A DNA stretch of 64,000 nt, from contig OX326956.1 in assembly GCA_946800325.1 (NCBI GenBank), positions 71,993,087-72,057,086 of the forward strand, written 5' to 3'. Source of the DNA: Luzula sylvatica. Lineage: Eukaryota > Streptophyta > Magnoliopsida > Poales > Juncaceae. Both the position numbers and the translations under genes were made by a program. Numbering within the stretch: position 1 is the stretch's first letter; each line of letters opens with the position of its first letter. The notes beneath the pieces were generated by a model. The model was not told the DNA's origin and searched no databases. It saw only the letters and a program-made list of their open reading frames with translations. Shown piece by piece: positions 1 through 13,139 of this stretch.

Positions 1-124
1 CTAAAAGATACGATACAAATGATCTAAAAACACGTTATTTGAACTCCTCAAAGCGTTAAAATCTAGTTTTGAATCGAAAAACAAACTTTCTTAGTGTTTG
101 TGAAATTTGGTGAAAAGTTATGTA
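1..124 (+). repeat. Reference monomer and its anatomy
   Basis: First complete monomer, used here to set coordinates. In order along the consensus: an A4 tract (3-6); the doubled GATAC (7-16); GATC (21-24); A5 (26-30); the 8-base palindrome AACATGTT (29-36; here AACACGTT because 33 is C); a variable block (44-56); the hypervariable CTTG site (63-66; here CTAG); an invariant TCGA (74-77); A5 (77-81); a dyad ACAAAC (81-86) / GTTTGT (96-101) around a 9-base loop; and a closing GGTGAAAAGTTATGTA (109-124). GTAC spans each monomer boundary. GTAC, GATC and TCGA therefore each occur about once per monomer and would give 124-bp digestion ladders. Type 'a' in the key. Confidence 0.95.
81..101. other. 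Dyad symmetry in the monomer (example copy)
   Basis: ACAAAC at 81-86 and GTTTGT at 96-101 are exact reverse complements around a 9-base loop (TTTCTTAGT). The same dyad recurs in most monomers. It is short and would be weak as a hairpin on its own. Known context: many centromeric satellites without a CENP-B box are enriched in short dyads. Types q, s, c, y and C carry 101C, which breaks the outer pair. Type q also carries 95A, which adds an inner T-A pair (87-95), so its stem stays 6 bp but is shifted inward. Confidence 0.7.
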
Positions 125-495
125 CTAAAAGATACGATACAAATGATCTAAAAACATGTTATTTGAACTCCTCAAAGCATTAAAATCTTGTTTTGAATCG
201 AAAAACAAACTTTCTTAGTGTTTGTGAAATTTGGTGAAAAGTTATGTACTAAAAGATACGATACAAATGATCCAAAAACATTTTATTTGAACTCCTCAAA
301 GCGTTAAAATCTTGTTTTGAATCGAAAAACAAACTTTCTTAGTGTTTGCGAAATTTGGTGAAAAGTTATGTACTAAAAGATACGATACAAATGATCTAAA
401 AACATGTTATTTGAACTCCTCAAAGCGTTAAAATCTTGTTTTGAATCGAAAAACAAACTTTCTTAGTGTTTGTGAAATAGGTGAAAAGTTATGTA

Positions 496-3222
496 CTAAA
501 AGATACGATACAAATGATCTAAAAACACGTTATTTGAACTCCTCAAAGCGTTATAATCTAGTTTTGAATCGAAAAACAAACTTTCTTAGTGTTTGTGAAA
601 TTTGGTGAAAAGTTATGTACTAAAAGATACGATACAAATGATCTAAAAACATGTTATTTGAACTCCTCAAAGCGTTAAAATCTTGTTTTGAATCGAAAAA
701 CAAACTTTCTTAGTGTTTGTGAAATTTGGTGAAAAGTTATGTACTAAAAGATACGATACAAATGATCTAAAAACATGTTATTTGAACTCCTCAAGGCGTT
801 AAAATCTTGTTTTGAATCGAAAAACAAACTTTCTTAGTGTTTGTGAAATTTGGTGAAAAGTTATGTACTAAAAGATACGATACAAATGATCTAAAAACAT
901 GTTATTTGAACTCCTCAAAGCGTTAAAATCTTGTTTTGAATCGAAAAACAAACTTTCTTAGTGTTTGTGAAATTTGGTGAAAAGTTATGTACGAAAAGAT
1001 ACGATACAAATGATCTAAAAACACGTTATTTGAACTCCACAACGCGTTAAAATCTTGTTTTGAATCGAAAAACAAACTTTCTTAGTGTTTGTGAAATTTG
1101 GTGAAAAGTTATGTACTAAAAGATACGATACAAATGATCTAAAAACACGTTATTTGAACTCTCCAAAGCGTTAAAATCTTGTTTTGAATCGAAAAACAAA
1201 CTTTATTAGTGTTTGTGAAATTTGGTGAAAAGTTATGTACAAAAAGATACGATACAAATGATCTAAAAACATGTTATTTGAACTCCTCAAAGTGTTAAAA
1301 TCTTGTTTTGAATCGAAAAACAAACTTTCTTAGTGTTTGTGAAATTTGGTGAAAAGTTATGTACTAAAAGATACGATACAAATGATCTAAAAACACGTTA
1401 TTTGAACTCCTCAAAGCGTTAAAATCTAGTTTTGAATCGAAAAACAAACTTTCTTAGTGTTTGTGAAATTTGGTGAAAAGTTATGTACTAAAAGATACGA
1501 TACAAATGATCTAAAAACATGTTATTTGAACTCCACAACGCGTTAAAATCTTGTTTTGAATCGAAAAACAAACTTTCTTAGTGTTTGTGAAATTTGGTGA
1601 AAAGTTATGTACTAAAAGATACGATACAAATGATCTAAAAACATGTTATTTGAACTCCTCAAAGCGTTAAAATGTTGTTTTGAATCGAAAAACAAACTTT
1701 CTTAGAGTTTGCGAAATTTGGTGAAAAGTTATGTACTAAAAGATACGATACAAATGATCTAAAAACATGTTATTTGAACTCCTCAAAGCGTTAAAATGTT
1801 GTTTTGAATCGAAAAACAAACTTTCTTAGAGTTTGCGAAATTTGGTGAAAAGTTATGTACTAAAAGATACGATACAAATGATCTAAAAACATGTTATTTG
1901 AACTCCTCAAAGCGTTAAAATGTTGTTTTGAATCGAAAAACAAACTTTCTTAGTGTTTGTGAAATTTGGTGAAAAGTTATGTACTAAAAGATACGATACA
2001 AATGATCTAAAAACATGTTATTTGAACTCCTCAAAGCGTTAAAATGTTGTTTTGAATCGAAAAACAAACTTTCTTAGTGTTTGCGAAATTTGGTGAAAAG
2101 TTATGTACTAAAAGATACGATACAAATGATCTAAAAACATGTTATTTGAACTCCTCAAAGCGTTAAAATCTGATTTTGAATCGAAAAACAAACTTTCTTA
2201 GTGTTTGTGAAATTTGGTGAAAAGTTATGTACGAAAAGATACGATACAAATGATCTAAAAACACGTTATTTGAACTCCACAACGCGTTAAAATCTTGTTT
2301 TGAATCGAAAAACAAACTTTCTTAGTGTTTGTGAAATTTGGTGAAAAGTTATGTACTAAAAGATACGATACAAATGATCTAAAAACATGTTATTTGAACT
2401 CCTCAAAGCGTTAAAATCTAGTTTTGAATCGAAAAACAAACTTTCTTAGTGTTTGTGAAATTTGGTGAAAAGTTATGTACTAAAAGATACGATACAAATG
2501 ATCTAAAAACATGTTATTTGAACTCCTCAAAGCGTTAAAATCTAGTTTTGAATCGAAAAACAAACTTTCTTAGTGTTTGTGAAATTTGGTGAAAAGTTAT
2601 GTACTAAAAGATACGATACAAATGAACTAAAAACACGTTATATGAACTCTCCAAAGCGTTAAAATCTTGTTTTGAATCGAAAAACAAACTTTCTTAGTGT
2701 TTGTGAAATTTGGTGAAAAGTTATGTACTAAAAGATACGATACAAATGATCTAAAAACACGTTATTTGAACTCCTCAAAGCGTTAAAATCTGGTTTTGAA
2801 TCGAAAAACAAACTTTCTTAGTGTTTGTGAAATTTGGTGAAAAGTTATGTACTAAAAGATACGATACAAATGATCTAAAAACATGTTATTTGAACTCCTC
2901 AAAGCATTAAAATCTTGTTTTGAATCGAAAAACAAACTTTCTTAGTGTTTGTGAAATTTGGTGAAAAGTTATGTACTAAAAGATACGATACAAATGATCC
3001 AAAAACATTTTATTTGAACTCCTCAAAGCGTTAAAATCTTGTTTTGAATCGAAAAACAAACTTTCTTAGTGTTTGCGAAATTTGGTGAAAAGTTATGTAC
3101 TAAAAGATACGATACAAATGATCTAAAAACATGTTATTTGAACTCCTCAAAGCGTTAAAATCTTGTTTTGAATCGAAAAACAAACTTTCTTAGTGTTTGT
3201 GAAATAGGTGAAAAGTTATGTA
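496..3222 (+). repeat. 22-mer HOR unit (2,727 bp), odd variant
   Basis: Order e f g f m n k a p q q r s t m u u v w b c d. Compared with the standard 21-mer, i h j after g are replaced by f m n, and q is doubled (1736-1859 repeats 1612-1735). The e monomer here has 33C (CACG) where the others have CATG. No second copy of this exact unit is seen, but its last 11 monomers (from about 1,860) match the last 11 of the 31-mer (from 18,223) at the 16,363-bp offset, so the long period already begins inside this unit. Confidence 0.88.
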
Positions 3223-6200
3223 CTAAAAGATACGATACAAATGATCTAAAAACATGTTATTTGAACTCCTCAAAGCGTTATAATCTAGTTTTGAATCGAA
3301 AAACAAACTTTCTTAGTGTTTGTGAAATTTGGTGAAAAGTTATGTACTAAAAGATACGATACAAATGATCTAAAAACATGTTATTTGAACTCCTCAAAGC
3401 GTTAAAATCTTGTTTTGAATCGAAAAACAAACTTTCTTAGTGTTTGTGAAATTTGGTGAAAAGTTATGTACTAAAAGATACGATACAAATGATCTAAAAA
3501 CATGTTATTTGAACTCCTCAAGGCGTTAAAATCTTGTTTTGAATCGAAAAACAAACTTTCTTAGTGTTTGTGAAATTTGGTGAAAAGTTATGTACTAAAA
3601 GATACGATACAAATGATCTAAAAACATGTTATTTGAACTCTCCAAAGCGTTAAAATCTTGTTTTGAATCGAAAAACAAACTTTCTTAGTGTTTGTGAAAT
3701 TTGGTGAAAAGTTATGTAGTAAAAGATACGATACAAATGATCTAAAAACATGTTATTTGAACTCCTCAAAGCGTTAAAATCTGGTTTTGAATCGAAAAAC
3801 AAACTTTCTTAGTGTTTGTGAAATTTGGTGAAAAGTTATGTACGAAAAGATACGATACAAATGATCTAAAAACATGTTATTTGAACTCCTCAAAGCGTTA
3901 AAATCTTGTTTTGAATCGAAAAACAAACTTTATTAGTGTTTGTGAAATTTGGTGAAAAGTTATGTACAAAAAGATACGATACAAATGATCTAAAAACATG
4001 TTATTTGAACTCCTCAAAGTGTTAAAATCTTGTTTTGAATCGAAAAACAAACTTTCTTAGTGTTTGTGAAATTTGGTGAAAAGTTATGTACTAAAAGATA
4101 CGATACAAATGATCTAAAAACACGTTATTTGAACTCCTCAAAGCGTTAAAATCTAGTTTTGAATCGAAAAACAAACTTTCTTAGTGTTTGTGAAATTTGG
4201 TGAAAAGTTATGTACTAAAAGATACGATACAAATGATCTAAAAACATGTTATTTGAACTCCACAACGCGTTAAAATCTTGTTTTGAATCGAAAAACAAAC
4301 TTTCTTAGTGTTTGTGAAATTTGGTGAAAAGTTATGTACTAAAAGATACGATACAAATGATCTAAAAACATGTTATTTGAACTCCTCAAAGCGTTAAAAT
4401 GTTGTTTTGAATCGAAAAACAAACTTTCTTAGAGTTTGCGAAATTTGGTGAAAAGTTATGTACTAAAAGATACGATACAAATGATCTAAAAACATGTTAT
4501 TTGAACTCCTCAAAGCGTTAAAATCTTGTTTTGAATCGAAAAACAAACTTTATTAGTGTTTGTGAAATTTGGTGAAAAGTTATGTACTAAAAGATACGAT
4601 ACAAATGATCTAAAAACATGTTATTTGAACTCCACAACGCGTTAAAATCTTGTTTTGAATCGAAAAACAAACTTTCTTAGTGTTTGTGAAATTTGGTGAA
4701 AAGTTATGTACTAAAAGATACGATACAAATGATCTAAAAACATGTTATTTGAACTCCTCAAAGCGTTAAAATGTTGTTTTGAATCGAAAAACAAACTTTC
4801 TTAGAGTTTGCGAAATTTGGTGAAAAGTTATGTACTAAAAGATACGATACAAATGATCTAAAAACATGTTATTTGAACTCCTCAAAGCGTTAAAATGTTG
4901 TTTTGAATCGAAAAACAAACTTTCTTAGTGTTTGTGAAATTTGGTGAAAAGTTATGTACTAAAAGATACGATACAAATGATCTAAAAACATGTTATTTGA
5001 ACTCCTCAAAGCGTTAAAATGTTGTTTTGAATCGAAAAACAAACTTTCTTAGTGTTTGCGAAATTTGGTGAAAAGTTATGTACTAAAAGATACGATACAA
5101 ATGATCTAAAAACATGTTATTTGAACTCCTCAAAGCGTTAAAATCTGATTTTGAATCGAAAAACAAACTTTCTTAGTGTTTGTGAAATTTGGTGAAAAGT
5201 TATGTACGAAAAGATACGATACAAATGATCTAAAAACACGTTATTTGAACTCCACAACGCGTTAAAATCTTGTTTTGAATCGAAAAACAAACTTTCTTAG
5301 TGTTTGTGAAATTTGGTGAAAAGTTATGTACTAAAAGATACGATACAAATGATCCAAAAACATGTTATTGGAACTCCTCAAAGCGTTAAAATATTGTTTT
5401 GAATCGAAAAACAAACTTTCTTAGTGTTTGTGAAATTTGGTGAAAAGTTATGTACTAAAAGATACGATACAAATGATCTAAAAACACGTTATTTGAACTC
5501 TCCAAAGCGTTAAAATCTTGTTTTGAATCGAAAAACAAACTTTATTAGTGTTTGTGAAATTTGGTGAAAAGTTATGTACAAAAAGATACGATACAAATGA
5601 TCTAAAAACATGTTATTTGAACTCCTCAAAGTGTTAAAATCTTGTTTTGAATCGAAAAACAAACTTTCTTAGTGTTTGTGAAATTTGGTGAAAAGTTATG
5701 TACTAAAAGATACGATACAAATGATCTAAAAACACGTTATTTGAACTCCTCAAAGCGTTAAAATCTAGTTTTGAATCGAAAAACAAACTTTCTTAGTGTT
5801 TGTGAAATTTGGTGAAAAGTTATGTACTAAAAGATACGATACAAATGATCTAAAAACATGTTATTTGAACTCCACAACGCGTTAAAATCTTGTTTTGAAT
5901 CGAAAAACAAACTTTCTTAGTGTTTGTGAAATTTGGTGAAAAGTTATGTACTAAAAGATACGATACAAATGATCTAAAAACATGTTATTTGAACTCCTCA
6001 AAGCGTTAAAATGTTGTTTTGAATCGAAAAACAAACTTTCTTAGAGTTTGCGAAATTTGGTGAAAAGTTATGTACTAAAAGATACGATACAAATGATCTA
6101 AAAACATGTTATTTGAACTCCTGAAAGCGTTAAAATGTTGTTTTGAATCGAAAAACAAACTTTCTTAGTGTTTGTGAAATTTGGTGAAAAGTTATGTACT

Positions 6201-7685
6201 AAAAGATACGATACAAATGATCTAAAAACATGTTATTTGAACTCCTCAAAGCGTTAAAATGTTGTTTTGAATCGAAAAACAAACTTTCTTAGTGTTTGCG
6301 AAATTTGGTGAAAAGTTATGTACTAAAAGATACGTTACAAATGATCTAAAAACATGTTATTTGAACTCCTCAAAGCGTTAAAATCTGATTTTGAATCGAA
6401 AAACAAACTTTCTTAGTGTTTGTGAAATTTGGTGAAAAGTTATGTACGAAAAGATACGATACAAATGATCTAAAAACACGTTATTTGAACTCCACAACGC
6501 GTTAAAATCTTGTTTTGAATCGAAAAACAAACTTTCTTAGTGTTTGTGAAATTTGGTGAAAAGTTATGTACTAAAAGATACGATACAAATGATCCAAAAA
6601 CATGTTATTGGAACTCCTCAAAGCGTTAAAATATTGTTTTGAATCGAAAAACAAACTTTCTTAGTGTTTGTGAAATTTGGTGAAAAGTTATGTACTAAAA
6701 GAGACGATACAAATGATCTAAAAACATGTTATTTGAACTCCTCAAAGCGTTAAAATCTTGTTTTGAATCGAAAAACAAACTTTCTTAGTGTTTGTGAAAT
6801 TTGGTGAAAAGTTATGTACTAAAAGATACGATACAAATGATCTAAAAACATGTTATTTGAACTCCTCAAAGCGTTAAAATCTAGTTTTGAATCGAAAAAC
6901 AAACTTTCTTAGTGTTTGTGAAATTTGGTGAAAAGTTATGTACTAAAAGATACGATACAAATGATCTAAAAACATGTTATTTGAACTCCTCAAAGCGTTA
7001 AAATCTAGTTTTGAATCGAAAAACAAACTTTCTTAGTGTTTGTGAAATTTGGTGAAAAGTTATGTACTAAAAGATACGATACAAATGAACTAAAAACACG
7101 TTATATGAACTCTCCAAAGCGTTAAAATCTTGTTTTGAATCGAAAAACAAACTTTCTTAGTGTTTGTGAAATTTGGTGAAAAGTTATGTACTAAAAGATA
7201 CGATACAAATGATCTAAAAACACGTTATTTGAACTCCTCAAAGCGTTAAAATCTGGTTTTGAATCGAAAAACAAACTTTCTTAGTGTTTGTGAAATTTGG
7301 TGAAAAGTTATGTACTAAAAGATACGATACAAATGATCTAAAAACATGTTATTTGAACTCCTCAAAGCATTAAAATCTTGTTTTGAATCGAAAAACAAAC
7401 TTTCTTAGTGTTTGTGAAATTTGGTGAAAAGTTATGTACTAAAAGATACGATACAAATGATCCAAAAACATTTTATTTGAACTCCTCAAAGCGTTAAAAT
7501 CTTGTTTTGAATCGAAAAACAAACTTTCTTAGTGTTTGCGAAATTTGGTGAAAAGTTATGTACTAAAAGATACGATACAAATGATCTAAAAACATGTTAT
7601 TTGAACTCCTCAAAGCGTTAAAATCTTGTTTTGAATCGAAAAACAAACTTTCTTAGTGTTTGTGAAATAGGTGAAAAGTTATGTA
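3223..7685 (+). repeat. 36-mer HOR unit (4,463 bp), copy 1
   Basis: Order e f g i h j k a p q j' p q r s t m y n k a p q r' s t' m y x u u v w b c d. It equals the 23-mer with 13 monomers (j' p q r s t m y n k a p q) inserted after the first q. The insert ends with k a p q, the same four monomers that precede it, as expected for unequal exchange between misaligned units. Repeated at 19,586-24,048 with two single-base differences seen (4067 T versus 20430 C; 4845 C versus 21208 T). Confidence 0.9.
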
Positions 7686-10288
7686 CTAAAAGATACGATA
7701 CAAATGATCTAAAAACATGTTATTTGAACTCCTCAAAGCGTTATAATCTAGTTTTGAATCGAAAAACAAACTTTCTTAGTGTTTGTGAAATTTGGTGAAA
7801 AGTTATGTACTAAAAGATACGATACAAATGATCTAAAAACATGTTATTTGAACTCCTCAAAGCGTTAAAATCTTGTTTTGAATCGAAAAACAAACTTTCT
7901 TAGTGTTTGTGAAATTTGGTGAAAAGTTATGTACTAAAAGATACGATACAAATGATCTAAAAACATGTTATTTGAACTCCTCAAGGCGTTAAAATCTTGT
8001 TTTGAATCGAAAAACAAACTTTCTTAGTGTTTGTGAAATTTGGTGAAAAGTTATGTACTAAAAGATACGATACAAATGATCTAAAAACATGTTATTTGAA
8101 CTCTCCAAAGCGTTAAAATCTTGTTTTGAATCGAAAAACAAACTTTCTTAGTGTTTGTGAAATTTGGTGAAAAGTTATGTAGTAAAAGATACGATACAAA
8201 TGATCTAAAAACATGTTATTTGAACTCCTCAAAGCGTTAAAATCTGGTTTTGAATCGAAAAACAAACTTTCTTAGTGTTTGTGAAATTTGGTGAAAAGTT
8301 ATGTACGAAAAGATACGATACAAATGATCTAAAAACATGTTATTTGAACTCCTCAAAGCGTTAAAATCTTGTTTTGAATCGAAAAACAAACTTTATTAGT
8401 GTTTGTGAAATTTGGTGAAAAGTTATGTACAAAAAGATACGATACAAATGATCTAAAAACATGTTATTTGAACTCCTCAAAGTGTTAAAATCTTGTTTTG
8501 AATCGAAAAACAAACTTTCTTAGTGTTTGTGAAATTTGGTGAAAAGTTATGTACTAAAAGATACGATACAAATGATCTAAAAACACGTTATTTGAACTCC
8601 TCAAAGCGTTAAAATCTAGTTTTGAATCGAAAAACAAACTTTCTTAGTGTTTGTGAAATTTGGTGAAAAGTTATGTACTAAAAGATACGATACAAATGAT
8701 CTAAAAACATGTTATTTGAACTCCACAACGCGTTAAAATCTTGTTTTGAATCGAAAAACAAACTTTCTTAGTGTTTGTGAAATTTGGTGAAAAGTTATGT
8801 ACTAAAAGATACGATACAAATGATCTAAAAACATGTTATTTGAACTCCTCAAAGCGTTAAAATGTTGTTTTGAATCGAAAAACAAACTTTCTTAGAGTTT
8901 GCGAAATTTGGTGAAAAGTTATGTACTAAAAGATACGATACAAATGATCTAAAAACATGTTATTTGAACTCCTCAAAGCGTTAAAATGTTGTTTTGAATC
9001 GAAAAACAAACTTTCTTAGTGTTTGTGAAATTTGGTGAAAAGTTATGTACTAAAAGATACGATACAAATGATCTAAAAACATGTTATTTGAACTCCTCAA
9101 AGCGTTAAAATGTTGTTTTGAATCGAAAAACAAACTTTCTTAGTGTTTGCGAAATTTGGTGAAAAGTTATGTACTAAAAGATACGATACAAATGATCTAA
9201 AAACATGTTATTTGAACTCCTCAAAGCGTTAAAATCTGATTTTGAATCGAAAAACAAACTTTCTTAGTGTTTGTGAAATTTGGTGAAAAGTTATGTACGA
9301 AAAGATACGATACAAATGATCTAAAAACACGTTATTTGAACTCCACAACGCGTTAAAATCTTGTTTTGAATCGAAAAACAAACTTTCTTAGTGTTTGTGA
9401 AATTTGGTGAAAAGTTATGTACTAAAAGATACGATACAAATGATCTAAAAACATGTTATTTGAACTCCTCAAAGCGTTAAAATCTAGTTTTGAATCGAAA
9501 AACAAACTTTCTTAGTGTTTGTGAAATTTGGTGAAAAGTTATGTACTAAAAGATACGATACAAATGATCTAAAAACATGTTATTTGAACTCCTCAAAGCG
9601 TTAAAATCTAGTTTTGAATCGAAAAACAAACTTTCTTAGTGTTTGTGAAATTTGGTGAAAAGTTATGTACTAAAAGATACGATACAAATGAACTAAAAAC
9701 ACGTTATATGAACTCTCCAAAGCGTTAAAATCTTGTTTTGAATCGAAAAACAAACTTTCTTAGTGTTTGTGAAATTTGGTGAAAAGTTATGTACTAAAAG
9801 ATACGATACAAATGATCTAAAAACACGTTATTTGAACTCCTCAAAGCGTTAAAATCTGGTTTTGAATCGAAAAACAAACTTTCTTAGTGTTTGTGAAATT
9901 TGGTGAAAAGTTATGTACTAAAAGATACGATACAAATGATCTAAAAACATGTTATTTGAACTCCTCAAAGCATTAAAATCTTGTTTTGAATCGAAAAACA
10001 AACTTTCTTAGTGTTTGTGAAATTTGGTGAAAAGTTATGTACTAAAAGATACAATACAAATGATCCAAAAACATTTTATTTGAACTCCTCAAAGCGTTAA
10101 AATCTTGTTTTGAATCGAAAAACAAACTTTCTTAGTGTTTGCGAAATTTGGTGAAAAGTTATGTACTAAAAGATACGATACAAATGATCTAAAAACATGT
10201 TATTTGAACTCCTCAAAGCGTTAAAATCTTGTTTTGAATCGAAAAACAAACTTTCTTAGTGTTTGTGAAATAGGTGAAAAGTTATGTA
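7686..10288 (+). repeat. 21-mer HOR unit (2,603 bp), copy 1
   Basis: Standard order e f g i h j k a p q r s t m u u v w b c d. Private change: G to A at 10053 in c, turning GATACGATAC into GATACAATAC, a CpG to CpA change not present in the partner at 24,049-26,651. The partner in turn has A at 25786 where this unit has T at 9423. Confidence 0.92.
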
Positions 10289-13139
10289 CTAAAAGATACG
10301 ATACAAATGATCTAAAAACATGTTATTTGAACTCCTCAAAGCGTTATAATCTAGTTTTGAATCGAAAAACAAACTTTCTTAGTGTTTGTGAAATTTGGTG
10401 AAAAGTTATGTACTAAAAGATACGATACAAATGATCTAAAAACATGTTATTTGAACTCCTCAAAGCGTTAAAATCTTGTTTTGAATCGAAAAACAAACTT
10501 TCTTAGTGTTTGTGAAATTTGGTGAAAAGTTATGTACTAAAAGATACGATACAAATGATCTAAAAACATGTTATTTGAACTCCTCAAGGCGTTAAAATCT
10601 TGTTTTGAATCGAAAAACAAACTTTCTTAGTGTTTGTGAAATTTGGTGAAAAGTTATGTACTAAAAGATACGATACAAATGATCTAAAAACATGTTATTT
10701 GAACTCTCCAAAGCGTTAAAATCTTGTTTTGAATCGAAAAACAAACTTTCTTAGTGTTTGTGAAATTTGGTGAAAAGTTATGTAGTAAAAGATACGATAC
10801 AAATGATCTAAAAACATGTTATTTGAACTCCTCAAAGCGTTAAAATCTGGTTTTGAATCGAAAAACAAACTTTCTTAGTGTTTGTGAAATTTGGTGAAAA
10901 GTTATGTACGAAAAGATACGATACAAATGATCTAAAAACATGTTATTTGAACTCCTCAAAGCGTTAAAATCTTGTTTTGAATCGAAAAACAAACTTTATT
11001 AGTGTTTGTGAAATTTGGTGAAAAGTTATGTACAAAAAGATACGATACAAATGATCTAAAAACATGTTATTTGAACTCCTCAAAGTGTTAAAATCTTGTT
11101 TTGAATCGAAAAACAAACTTTCTTAGTGTTTGTGAAATTTGGTGAAAAGTTATGTACTAAAAGATACGATACAAATGATCTAAAAACACGTTATTTGAAC
11201 TCCTCAAAGCGTTAAAATCTAGTTTTGAATCGAAAAACAAACTTTCTTAGTGTTTGTGAAATTTGGTGAAAAGTTATGTACTAAAAGATACGATACAAAT
11301 GATCTAAAAACATGTTATTTGAACTCCACAACGCGTTAAAATCTTGTTTTGAATCGAAAAACAAACTTTCTTAGTGTTTGTGAAATTTGGTGAAAAGTTA
11401 TGTACTAAAAGATACGATACAAATGATCTAAAAACATGTTATTTGAACTCCTCAAAGCGTTAAAATGTTGTTTTGAATCGAAAAACAAACTTTCTTAGAG
11501 TTTGCGAAATTTGGTGAAAAGTTATGTACTAAAAGATACGATACAAATGATCTAAAAACATGTTATTTGAACTCCTGAAAGCGTTAAAATGTTGTTTTGA
11601 ATCGAAAAACAAACTTTCTTAGTGTTTGTGAAATTTGGTGAAAAGTTATGTACTAAAAGATACGATACAAATGATCTAAAAACATGTTATTTGAACTCCT
11701 CAAAGCGTTAAAATGTTGTTTTGAATCGAAAAACAAACTTTCTTAGTGTTTGCGAAATTTGGTGAAAAGTTATGTACTAAAAGATACGTTACAAATGATC
11801 TAAAAACATGTTATTTGAACTCCTCAAAGCGTTAAAATCTGATTTTGAATCGAAAAACAAACTTTCTTAGTGTTTGTGAAATTTGGTGAAAAGTTATGTA
11901 CGAAAAGATACGATACAAATGATCTAAAAACACGTTATTTGAACTCCACAACGCGTTAAAATCTTGTTTTGAATCGAAAAACAAACTTTCTTAGTGTTTG
12001 TGAAATTTGGTGAAAAGTTATGTACTAAAAGATACGATACAAATGATCCAAAAACATGTTATTGGAACTCCTCAAAGCGTTAAAATATTGTTTTGAATCG
12101 AAAAACAAACTTTCTTAGTGTTTGTGAAATTTGGTGAAAAGTTATGTACTAAAAGAGACGATACAAATGATCTAAAAACATGTTATTTGAACTCCTCAAA
12201 GCGTTAAAATCTTGTTTTGAATCGAAAAACAAACTTTCTTAGTGTTTGTGAAATTTGGTGAAAAGTTATGTACTAAAAGATACGATACAAATGATCTAAA
12301 AACATGTTATTTGAACTCCTCAAAGCGTTAAAATCTAGTTTTGAATCGAAAAACAAACTTTCTTAGTGTTTGTGAAATTTGGTGAAAAGTTATGTACTAA
12401 AAGATACGATACAAATGATCTAAAAACATGTTATTTGAACTCCTCAAAGCGTTAAAATCTAGTTTTGAATCGAAAAACAAACTTTCTTAGTGTTTGTGAA
12501 ATTTGGTGAAAAGTTATGTACTAAAAGATACGATACAAATGAACTAAAAACACGTTATATGAACTCTCCAAAGCGTTAAAATCTTGTTTTGAATCGAAAA
12601 ACAAACTTTCTTAGTGTTTGTGAAATTTGGTGAAAAGTTATGTACTAAAAGATACGATACAAATGATCTAAAAACACGTTATTTGAACTCCTCAAAGCGT
12701 TAAAATCTGGTTTTGAATCGAAAAACAAACTTTCTTAGTGTTTGTGAAATTTGGTGAAAAGTTATGTACTAAAAGATACGATACAAATGATCTAAAAACA
12801 TGTTATTTGAACTCCTCAAAGCATTAAAATCTTGTTTTGAATCGAAAAACAAACTTTCTTAGTGTTTGTGAAATTTGGTGAAAAGTTATGTACTAAAAGA
12901 TACGATACAAATGATCCAAAAACATTTTATTTGAACTCCTCAAAGCGTTAAAATCTTGTTTTGAATCGAAAAACAAACTTTCTTAGTGTTTGCGAAATTT
13001 GGTGAAAAGTTATGTACTAAAAGATACGATACAAATGATCTAAAAACATGTTATTTGAACTCCTCAAAGCGTTAAAATCTTGTTTTGAATCGAAAAACAA
13101 ACTTTCTTAGTGTTTGTGAAATAGGTGAAAAGTTATGTA
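10289..13139 (+). repeat. 23-mer HOR unit (2,851 bp), copy 1
   Basis: Order e f g i h j k a p q r' s t' m y x u u v w b c d. It differs from the 21-mer by two extra monomers (y x at 12,025-12,272) and by r' (49G) and t' (13T) in place of r and t. The r', t', y and x markers are linked and also occur together at the end of the 36-mers. Partner at 26,652-29,502, which is rearranged around y x. Confidence 0.92.

Larger units (their letters stand above)
1..495 (+). repeat. Partial HOR unit at left edge (a b c d)
   Basis: Four monomers that form the tail of a Domain 1 unit: one with 33C and 65A, then b, c and the 123-bp d (373-495). In every other unit the monomer before b is w (33C,65G), so the first monomer of the window is an exception. 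The rest of this unit lies outside the window. Confidence 0.85.

Noticed and set aside
69..86. CENP-B box-like sequence on the minus strand (TTCGATTCAAAACAA)
   Set aside because: It shares TTCG and the spaced A, but the required CGGG is absent in all monomer types. Not a CENP-B box, and mammalian-type CENP-B is not expected in a plant.
81..108. Dyad followed by T-rich DNA as a rho-independent terminator
   Set aside because: The stem is 6 bp and AT-rich, no U-run follows directly, and it is in every monomer with no transcription unit nearby.
496..619. TTATAAT in type e monomers resembling a bacterial -10 box
   Set aside because: It is a single A to T change (59T) in a satellite monomer, with no matching upstream box or gene downstream, in what looks like eukaryotic heterochromatin.
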